Assembly (NCBI GenBank): GCA_017505675.1
Contig: JAFVOV010000096.1
Span: 1 to 6,090 of the forward strand
From: Clostridia bacterium
Lineage (GTDB): Bacteria > Bacillota > Clostridia > Christensenellales > Borkfalkiaceae
DNA length: 6,090 nt
Reading direction: 5' to 3'
Positions 1-4,917 of this stretch are shown piece by piece. The position numbers and the translations under genes are program-made. The notes below the pieces were generated by a model. That model worked only from the letters and a program-made list of their open reading frames with translations, had not been told where the DNA came from and did no database searches. The first letter of the stretch is position 1. Every line of letters begins with the position of its first letter.

Positions 1-264
1 ATAGAAAGAGTTTGCAAGGTCTATAATTTGTTTACCTTCAGCGTCAACCGTATATGCGGGTGTGCCTAAAAAGGTGTAAACTTCGCTCAACGAGCCTTTG
101 CCTAGTATAAGCGCTAAAATCCAGTTGATTATGGGTTTAAGCACGAAGTTTGAAAGACCGTTAACGATAGCGGTGAACGCACCGCCGACGATAACGCCGA
201 CTGCCATATCAAGCACGTTTCCGCGCGTGATAAACTTTTTGAATTCTCCAAAAAACTTTTTCAT
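1..264 (-). CDS. mscL: Large-conductance mechanosensitive channel MscL (partial, N-terminal 88 residues)
   Basis: MscL is a homopentameric inner-membrane channel that opens under membrane tension and releases solutes during hypo-osmotic shock. The reverse-strand translation begins [20 protein letters not shown], the amphipathic N-terminal helix followed by the RGNVxDxAVGVIxGxAF signature of the pore-lining first transmembrane helix (about residues 14-45). A stretch resembling the periplasmic loop follows (about 56-85). The second transmembrane helix and the C-terminal helical bundle lie beyond the left edge of the window, so the gene is cut by the window and not broken. The ATG at 264 is preceded by AAGGAG (276-271) at 6 nt spacing, and the family's N-terminus begins here. 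A strong promoter lies directly upstream (290-318). It follows the epimerase gene on the same strand with no visible terminator between them, so read-through is also possible. The identification is firm from the TM1 signature. Confidence 0.95.
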   Translation of the reverse strand, partial: MKKFFGEFKKFITRGNVLDMAVGVIVGGAFTAIVNGLSNFVLKPIINWILALILGKGSLSEVYTFLGTPAYTVDAEGKQIIDLANSFY

Positions 265-289
265 TGTTTTCTCCTTGGTTTTTTTATTT

Positions 290-318
290 ATTATACAAAT
301 TATTTACTGTTTTGTCAA
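290..318 (-). promoter_or_regulatory. Consensus sigma-70/sigma-A promoter for mscL
   Basis: On the minus strand, TTGACA (318-313) and TATAAT (295-290) are separated by exactly 17 bp, so both hexamers and the spacer match the vegetative consensus perfectly. The expected transcription start is near 283, giving a leader of about 18-19 nt that still contains the AAGGAG ribosome binding site. The region just upstream is A/T-rich and could act as an UP element. The -35 box starts 7 bp after the stop codon of the upstream gene. That this promoter drives mscL is inferred from position. Confidence 0.85.
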
Positions 319-324
319 TGATTA

Positions 325-1227
325 TTAAATTTGGCTAAAATTTAATTTAATGCTAAAGTTCTTCTTTTCACCGGCTTTAATAGGCATCATCTTAAAGTTG
401 TTAAAAAGCGCGGTGGCAGGCTCTATACCGAGCGCGTAATCTCCGCTGACCATACTTTTCCATTCAACTTGGTAGGGTAGCGTGTCAAGCCCGTAAACCA
501 TTTGGCAAGAAACGCCTAATTTTTTATTGATTAAATCAACCACGCCGTCTTTAGAATAATTATAAAAACATTGTTCTTCACCGCCGTCAACGGGCGCGGT
601 AATTATAAACTGGTCTTTTAAGCCCTGTACGGCGTAAGGCGTTCTGCCTTCGCTTTTTGATAAGTTCATTTTAATTTCTAAACTTTCATCAAGGAAAGGG
701 TAGCCAAAGTTGACGTGGTAAAGCATAACATAGTCAGAATCAACGAATGCTTCGTTTACCATAGTGTCGTTAATTTCCACGCTATCTGATTTTACGGTAA
801 AGCGACGGTAAAGTGCAAGATTTTTGCCGAAAAGCGCGGTTTCTTTAACTACGCCTTCAACTATAACCGCATCTTCAGTAGTGGTGATTTTAACGTTTTC
901 CGCTTTAGTGATATGTAAACTGCCGTGCATAGGTTTATCGGAATTAAGGTCACTTATATTATCCATTCCGCAAGTGTATAAAAACCCTGCTTCAAAGCGG
1001 TTAATGAAAGTTCCGCGATTATCGTTAATGCCGTTTTTAGATAGGAAAGAAATGTTTTTGCCGTTATATTTTAAGTATAAAATGTCTAACGCGTTGTCTT
1101 TAGAAAACATCATTTCCATACCGCCGTTATGCACTAAAATAACCTTTTTACCATCTGCGCTACCAGCGTCGAACTTGAGTTCGTAAGCGCTTATAAGTTG
1201 TTCAGGGTTACCTAACTTTTTGTTCAT
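325..1227 (-). CDS. Aldose 1-epimerase family protein (DUF4432 / galactose mutarotase-like fold)
   Basis: This 300-residue cytoplasmic protein resembles the DUF4432 branch of the galactose mutarotase-like superfamily, which acts on or binds sugars; the exact substrate cannot be read from the sequence. Visible family landmarks are NRFEAGFLYTCGMDN (residues 76-90, with R77), the PMHG segment with H101, YHVNFGYPFLD (170-180, with H171), and LGIEPA (266-271) with E269 in the position of the catalytic glutamate. By analogy with aldose epimerases, the histidines and E269 would form the acid/base pair; this is inference. There is no signal peptide or membrane segment, and the length is in a plausible range for the family. 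The ATG at 1227 has AAGGAG (1240-1235) at 7 nt spacing. The start lies 17 nt after the ychF stop, so the two are probably one operon. No promoter of its own is seen. Calling it true GalM would be too specific. Confidence 0.85.
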   Translation of the reverse strand: MNKKLGNPEQLISAYELKFDAGSADGKKVILVHNGGMEMMFSKDNALDILYLKYNGKNISFLSKNGINDNRGTFINRFEAGFLYTCGMDNISDLNSDKPMHGSLHITKAENVKITTTEDAVIVEGVVKETALFGKNLALYRRFTVKSDSVEINDTMVNEAFVDSDYVMLYHVNFGYPFLDESLEIKMNLSKSEGRTPYAVQGLKDQFIITAPVDGGEEQCFYNYSKDGVVDLINKKLGVSCQMVYGLDTLPYQVEWKSMVSGDYALGIEPATALFNNFKMMPIKAGEKKNFSIKLNFSQI

Positions 1228-1244
1228 AAATTTGCTCCTTAATA

Positions 1245-2342
1245 TTAAACGTTGAAACGGAAAAGAACAACGTCACTATCTTTCATAACGTATTCTTTAC
1301 CTTCCGAACGCACTTTGCCTTTTTCTTTAGCCGCGTTAAAACTGCCAAGTTCAACTAAAGTATCGTAATCAACGATTTCCGCGCGGATAAAACCTTTTTC
1401 AAAGTCGGTATGAATTTTACCTGCCGCTTGTGGCGCTTTAGTGCCGTTTTCTATCGTCCAGGCGCGAACTTCTTTTTCGCCTGCGGTAAGGTAACTTATT
1501 AAACCGAGCGTTTTATAAGAAGTTCTAACTAAACGGTCAAGACCGCTTTCTTTTAAGCCGTATTCTTCTAAAAACATTTTCGCTTCGTCTTCTTCAAGCA
1601 TAGAAAGTTCTTCTTCAATTTTTGCGGAAATTACCATATATTCCGAGCCTTCTGCTTTAGCAAAGTCAATAACTTTTTGAACGAGTGGGAGAGAAGTTTC
1701 TTCTTTTCCCAAATCTTTTTCACCTATATTAGCGGTGTAAATAACTGGCTTTTCAGTAAGTAAGAAAAGGCTTTTTAAGTATTCTTTTTCTTCTTCGGTA
1801 ACGTCTAAAGTTCTAGCGGGTTTAAGTTGCTCTAAATGATTATATAGCCTTTCTAAAAACTCCGCTTCAATTTTATATTTTTTATCGCCTGTTTTAGTCA
1901 TGCTGACTGCTTTATCAAGGCGCTTTTTAACCGAATCAGTATCAGAAAAAATAAGTTCTAAATTTATAGTTTCAATATCGCGCAAAGGGTCGATATCGCT
2001 GTCTACGTGAGTGATGTTTTCATCTTCAAAACACCTTACTACGTGAACGATAGCGTCTGTTTCGCGAATGTTTGCTAAAAACTTATTGCCTAAACCTTCG
2101 CCTTTGCTTGCGCCTTTAACAAGCCCTGCAATATCAACGAATTCCACTACTGCGGGCGTGATTTTTTTGGTATTATAAAGTTTACCTAAAACGGTTAGCC
2201 TTTCGTCTGGAACGGCAACGATACCTACGTTCGGTTCGATAGTACAGAACGGATAGTTAGCGCATTCTGCACCTGCGTGAGTAATTGCGTTAAAAAGAGT
2301 TGATTTGCCTACGTTGGGAAGCCCCACTACACCTAATTTCAT
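1245..2342 (-). CDS. ychF: Redox-regulated/ribosome-associated ATPase YchF (OLA1 family)
   Basis: YchF is an Obg-related P-loop protein that prefers ATP over GTP and binds ribosomes; in Enterobacteria it is a negative regulator in oxidative-stress responses. The 365 residues match the family length. The Walker A/G1 motif is GLPNVGKS (7-14). The switch II/G3 region is [16 protein letters not shown] (70-85), with the family's hydrophobic residue where classical GTPases have the catalytic glutamine. The G4 motif is the altered NxxE form (N205-E208, in TANIGE), which explains the ATP preference. SAKIE (239-243) fits G5. A coiled-coil-like charged insertion covers roughly 125-195 and a C-terminal TGS domain roughly 280-363. 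The ATG at 2342 has GGAG (2354-2351) at 8 nt spacing. It is the first gene of the minus-strand group, is followed by the epimerase-like gene 17 nt downstream, and diverges from argS. Confidence 0.97.
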   Translation of the reverse strand: MKLGVVGLPNVGKSTLFNAITHAGAECANYPFCTIEPNVGIVAVPDERLTVLGKLYNTKKITPAVVEFVDIAGLVKGASKGEGLGNKFLANIRETDAIVHVVRCFEDENITHVDSDIDPLRDIETINLELIFSDTDSVKKRLDKAVSMTKTGDKKYKIEAEFLERLYNHLEQLKPARTLDVTEEEKEYLKSLFLLTEKPVIYTANIGEKDLGKEETSLPLVQKVIDFAKAEGSEYMVISAKIEEELSMLEEDEAKMFLEEYGLKESGLDRLVRTSYKTLGLISYLTAGEKEVRAWTIENGTKAPQAAGKIHTDFEKGFIRAEIVDYDTLVELGSFNAAKEKGKVRSEGKEYVMKDSDVVLFRFNV

Positions 2343-2375
2343 TTTTTTAACTCCGTTAAATTATATTACCTTGTG

Positions 2376-2404
2376 ATTATATCGCAAATTAAATAAAATT
2401 TCAA
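2376..2404 (-). promoter_or_regulatory. Promoter for ychF (and probably the downstream epimerase-like gene)
   Basis: On the minus strand, TTGAAA (2404-2399) and TATAAT (2381-2376) are separated by 17 bp: five of six -35 bases and all six -10 bases match consensus. The predicted transcription start near 2369 gives a leader of about 27 nt containing the GGAG site of ychF. The -35 hexamer is only about 9 bp from the -35 hexamer of the divergent argS promoter. Confidence 0.75.
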
Positions 2405-2413
2405 GTTTTTAGG

Positions 2414-2443
2414 TTGCTTTTTTTATTAAATTTGTGGTATTAT
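2414..2443 (+). promoter_or_regulatory. Promoter for argS, extended -10 type
   Basis: TTGCTT (2414-2419) and TATTAT (2438-2443) are separated by 18 bp. The -10 box is preceded by TGG, an extended -10 element (TGn) that would compensate for the weak -35. The predicted start is near 2450, leaving a very short leader of about 16 nt before the ATG at 2466. There is therefore no room for a T-box or other leader riboswitch, and nothing of that kind is visible. The assignment rests on motif match and position only. Confidence 0.6.
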
Positions 2444-2455
2444 GGAATAGTATAT

Positions 2456-2459
2456 GGAG
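2456..2459 (+). promoter_or_regulatory. Ribosome binding site that decides the argS start
   Basis: GGAG (2456-2459) lies 6 nt before the ATG at 2466, an ideal spacing. It overlaps the alternative upstream in-frame ATG at 2454, which itself has only a weak GGA (2444-2446) upstream. That GGA would probably lie outside the transcript if the predicted start near 2450 is right. This favours 2466 as the true start. Confidence 0.7.
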
Positions 2460-2465
2460 AAAACT

Positions 2466-4148
2466 ATGGATTACAAAAAAATTATTGCTGAAAAATTAAC
2501 CGTAGAAGGCGTTTCAAAAGAAGAATTGTATTCGTTTATAGAAGTTCCGCCGAATACCGATATGGGGGACTACGCGTTGCCTTGCTTTAAATTAAGCAAA
2601 ATTATGCGTCGCCCACCGGTAGTTATAGCGCAGAATTTTGCAGATGCGTTCGTTCCTGACGAATATATTTTGAGTTGCACGGCTATAAACGGATATTTGA
2701 ATTTTAAAATTAACCGTCAAGGTTATGCAGATGCGTTACTTAAAAATATAATAAATAGTGGGGATAGTTACGGCGCAAGTAATATAGGCGAAGGCAAAAC
2801 CGTTTGTATAGACTATTCTTCAATAAATATTGCAAAGCCCTTTCATATCGGGCATTTAAGTACTACCGTAATAGGTAGCGCGCTTTGTAAGATTTTTAGG
2901 TTTTTAGGATATAAAGTCGTAGGCATTAACCATCTTGGCGATTACGGCACGCAATTTGGTAAACTTATAGTTGCGTTTAAGCGTTGGAGCAGTTTTGACG
3001 CGGTTAAAGAAGGCAGGCTTAAAGAACTTTCAAGAATTTACGTTAAGTATCACGACGAAGCCAAACTTGACCCCAAAATGGATGACGAGGCAAGGCACTA
3101 CTTTAAACTTATTGAAGACGGGGATAAGGAAGCAAGCGAACTTTTTGAACTGTTCAAGAAAATAACGCTTGAAGAAGTTGATAAAATTTATAAATTATTA
3201 AACGTTACTTTTGATTCTTACGCAGGTGAAAGTTTTTATAACGATAAAATGGCGCCCGTAGTAGAAGAACTTAAAGAAAAAGGCTTGCTTAAAATTTCAG
3301 ACGGCGCGTCTATCGTAGATTTAGAAGAATACGGTATGCCACCTTGCTTAATATTAAAGTCTGACGGCTCAACCCTTTACGCTACGCGTGATATTGCGGC
3401 TGCGCTTTATAGAAAAAATACTTATGATTTTGATAAGTGCTTATACGTCGTTGCATACCAGCAAAATTTACACTTTAAGCAGTTCTTTAAAGTTTTAGAA
3501 CTTATGGGTAAAGACTGGGCTAAAGATATGGTCCACGTTTCTTACGGTATGGTTTCTTTAGAAAGTGGCTCTATGAGCACTAGGTCAGGTAACGTAGTTT
3601 TATTAGAAGACGTTATAAATAAGACCATAGAAAAAGCGCGCGCGGTTATTGAAGATAAAAACCCAAATCTACCCGATAAAGATAAAATTGCAAAATCGGT
3701 TGGAACGGGCGCGGTTATCTTTGGCGCGTTATGCAATAATAAGATAAAAGATATTACCTTTAGTTACGATAAAGTTTTGAGTTTTGAAGGGGAAACTTGC
3801 CCTTACGTTCAATATACCGTTGCGCGTTGCAATAGCGTTATTGCAAAGTGCGGTGAATACGAAGGTTATAAAAATATTGAAATGAACGATTCTGAATACG
3901 CGGTTATATCAGAACTTGGCAGATTTAGCGAAGTGGTTAAAGCGGCGGCGGAAAAATACGAGCCGTCTTTCGTAACCAGATACGCGCTTGATTTGGCAAC
4001 GGCGTTTAATAAATTTTATATTGATTGCAAAATTGCCGTTGAAGACGCTGAAGTTAAAAACTTCCGTTTAGCAATAACTAAAGCGGTTAAGATTACGCTT
4101 ACAAACGCGCTTACCCTTTTAGGTATTGAAACCGTTGAGCAAATGTAG
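2466..4148 (+). CDS. argS: Arginine--tRNA ligase (class I arginyl-tRNA synthetase)
   Basis: ArgRS charges tRNA-Arg with arginine using ATP in the cytoplasm. From the ATG at 2466 it is 560 residues, a usual length; an in-frame ATG at 2454 would add four residues but overlaps the ribosome binding site. The order is an N-terminal Add-1 domain that recognises the tRNA D-loop (about 1-85), a Rossmann catalytic core, and a helical DALR anticodon-binding domain (about 436-560, ending in the typical LLGIE segment). HIGH is at 127-130 within NIAKPFHIGH, and the ArgRS signature NHLGDYGTQFGK is at 155-166. The KMSKS-equivalent loop reads SMSTRSGN (369-376), lacking the first lysine. The position after HIGHL carries STT where many ArgRSs have RST. 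Both are probably family-tolerated variants. The gene diverges from ychF and is followed 7 nt later by the phosphatase gene. Confidence 0.98.
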   Translation: MDYKKIIAEKLTVEGVSKEELYSFIEVPPNTDMGDYALPCFKLSKIMRRPPVVIAQNFADAFVPDEYILSCTAINGYLNFKINRQGYADALLKNIINSGDSYGASNIGEGKTVCIDYSSINIAKPFHIGHLSTTVIGSALCKIFRFLGYKVVGINHLGDYGTQFGKLIVAFKRWSSFDAVKEGRLKELSRIYVKYHDEAKLDPKMDDEARHYFKLIEDGDKEASELFELFKKITLEEVDKIYKLLNVTFDSYAGESFYNDKMAPVVEELKEKGLLKISDGASIVDLEEYGMPPCLILKSDGSTLYATRDIAAALYRKNTYDFDKCLYVVAYQQNLHFKQFFKVLELMGKDWAKDMVHVSYGMVSLESGSMSTRSGNVVLLEDVINKTIEKARAVIEDKNPNLPDKDKIAKSVGTGAVIFGALCNNKIKDITFSYDKVLSFEGETCPYVQYTVARCNSVIAKCGEYEGYKNIEMNDSEYAVISELGRFSEVVKAAAEKYEPSFVTRYALDLATAFNKFYIDCKIAVEDAEVKNFRLAITKAVKITLTNALTLLGIETVEQM

Positions 4149-4155
4149 GTAAGTT

Positions 4156-4806
4156 ATGAATAAAGCAGTAGTTTTTGATTTAGACGGAACGCTTATTGAT
4201 TCACTTCCCGATATTGCCGAATACGTTAATTTAACGCTGAAATCTTTTGGTGAAAAAGAAATTCCGTACGAAGATATTCGTAAGTACATAGGTAACGGCG
4301 CGAAAAATCTTGTTAAAAGAAGTTTTGGGAATAAGTTAAGTGAAGAAGATTTAGCGGTAAGGTTAAAGTTTTATAACGAGAAATATACCGCGTCAGGTAG
4401 CCCAAAAACCAAACTTTTTGCAGGTATAAAAGAACTTCTTTTTTCATTAAAAGAAAAGGGTTATAAACTTGGTATTTTAACTAACAAACCGCAAGAAACC
4501 ACCGAAGGCGTTTATGAAACTTATTTAAGCGAATTTGGGTTTGATAAAGTCGTTGGCGCAAGAAGCGGGGTTAAAATTAAACCAGACCCGTCTGCGCTTT
4601 ATCAAATACTTGATGAATTAGGCGTTAAACCGGAAAACGCGTATTTTATAGGCGACGGTGAAACGGACGTGCAAACGGCTATAAACGCAGGCGCAAACGG
4701 CGTTGCCGTTTTGTGGGGATATAGGGATAAAGACCAACTTTTAGATGCAGGCGCAAAAGTTTTTGCTAAAACGCCTGAAGAACTTTTAAATATAATTTGT
4801 TTATAA
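4156..4806 (+). CDS. gph: HAD-superfamily hydrolase, phosphoglycolate phosphatase-like
   Basis: This 216-residue cytoplasmic enzyme of HAD subfamily IA is most like Gph, which removes phosphate from 2-phosphoglycolate, a product of DNA 3'-end repair and side reactions. All four HAD motifs are present: DLDGT with nucleophile D8 and acid/base D10, the motif II threonine T109 in ILTNKP, lysine K142 in IKPDP, and the metal-binding acidic motif GDGETD (166-171). The small helical C1 cap spans roughly residues 16-85, and the LIDSLPDI and IGNGAKNLVKR segments resemble Gph-type caps. Substrate cannot be fixed from sequence; pyrophosphatase PpaX or another sugar-phosphate phosphatase are alternatives. 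The start ATG follows the argS stop by 7 nt; its weak ribosome binding site AGGT (4147-4150) overlaps the argS TAG, implying co-transcription and possibly translational coupling. A hairpin/T-run region follows the TAA. Confidence 0.85.
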   Translation: MNKAVVFDLDGTLIDSLPDIAEYVNLTLKSFGEKEIPYEDIRKYIGNGAKNLVKRSFGNKLSEEDLAVRLKFYNEKYTASGSPKTKLFAGIKELLFSLKEKGYKLGILTNKPQETTEGVYETYLSEFGFDKVVGARSGVKIKPDPSALYQILDELGVKPENAYFIGDGETDVQTAINAGANGVAVLWGYRDKDQLLDAGAKVFAKTPEELLNIICL

Positions 4807-4813
4807 TTTTTTT

Positions 4814-4857
4814 GCGCGGGCGTAATCTCTCCCGCGCGAGAGAATTTTTGATTTTTT
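4814..4857 (+). terminator. Probable transcription terminator after the argS-gph operon
   Basis: Two overlapping hairpins precede T-runs. The strong one pairs GCGCGGG (4814-4820) with CCCGCGC (4831-4837) around a 10-nt loop, but seven bases separate it from the first T-run. The weaker one pairs TCTCTC (4826-4831) with GAGAGA (4838-4843) around a 6-nt loop and is followed almost directly by TTTTT (4845-4849) and TTTTTT (4852-4857). They cannot both form fully. Position and T-runs support termination on the plus strand. It is not a clean textbook hairpin, so efficiency is uncertain. Confidence 0.6.
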
Positions 4858-4866
4858 ATCCGCGTT

Positions 4867-4895
4867 TTTAGCGGAACTTTCAAAAGAAATACAAT
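4867..4895 (+). promoter_or_regulatory. Weak candidate promoter for the flavoprotein gene
   Basis: TTTAGC (4867-4872) and TACAAT (4890-4895) are separated by 17 bp. The -10 matches five of six consensus bases, the -35 only three of six, and there is no extended -10. It is the best candidate I see between the terminator and the ribosome binding site. A predicted start near 4902 leaves the AAGGGG site only 3 nt from the transcript end, which is tight. The gene may instead depend on read-through. Confidence 0.25.
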
Positions 4896-4904
4896 AAAAT
4901 TTGC

Positions 4905-4910
4905 AAGGGG
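4905..4910 (+). promoter_or_regulatory. Ribosome binding site supporting a TTG start for the flavoprotein
   Basis: AAGGGG (4905-4910) sits 7 nt before the TTG at 4918. No ATG occurs in this frame until 5404, well after the FAD-binding motif, so the TTG with this site is the best-supported start. Two in-frame ATT codons lie between the site and the TTG but are far rarer initiators and are too close to it. Confidence 0.75.
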
Positions 4911-4917
4911 TATTATT

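Noticed and set aside
98..328. Plus-strand open frame antisense to mscL
   Set aside because: The minus strand encodes a clear MscL signature with ribosome binding site and promoter; the hydrophobic tail of the antisense frame comes from the AT-rich intergenic DNA.
824..1186. Plus-strand open frame inside the epimerase-like gene
   Set aside because: It is a shadow frame of a gene whose family motifs are intact on the other strand; it shows no ribosome binding site or domain.
2360..2365. Second TATAAT on the minus strand upstream of ychF
   Set aside because: The best -35 is TTGCGA at 16 bp spacing, and transcription would start around 2353, inside the GGAG ribosome binding site. The TATAAT at 2381-2376 with TTGAAA is far better placed.
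2405..2465. Possible T-box or other leader riboswitch before argS
   Set aside because: The predicted leader is about 16 nt and the whole intergenic region is a little over 100 nt of AT-rich DNA without stem structures or a T-box-like sequence.
2971..3165. Short open frames within argS (2971-3165 plus, 3542-3736 minus) and within the flavoprotein gene (5620-5829 minus)
   Set aside because: All overlap conserved coding sequence of larger identified genes and have no recognisable product of their own.
4791..4807. Two TATAAT sequences (4791-4796 and 4802-4807) at the end of gph
   Set aside because: Neither has a reasonable -35 hexamer at 16-18 bp, the sequence encodes the last residues and stop of gph, and the following hairpin would terminate any transcript.
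4859..4875. Small hairpin TCCGC/GCGGA with a 7-nt loop
   Set aside because: The five-base-pair stem is not followed by a T-run and may be chance in this short GC-rich patch; no known RNA family is recognised.
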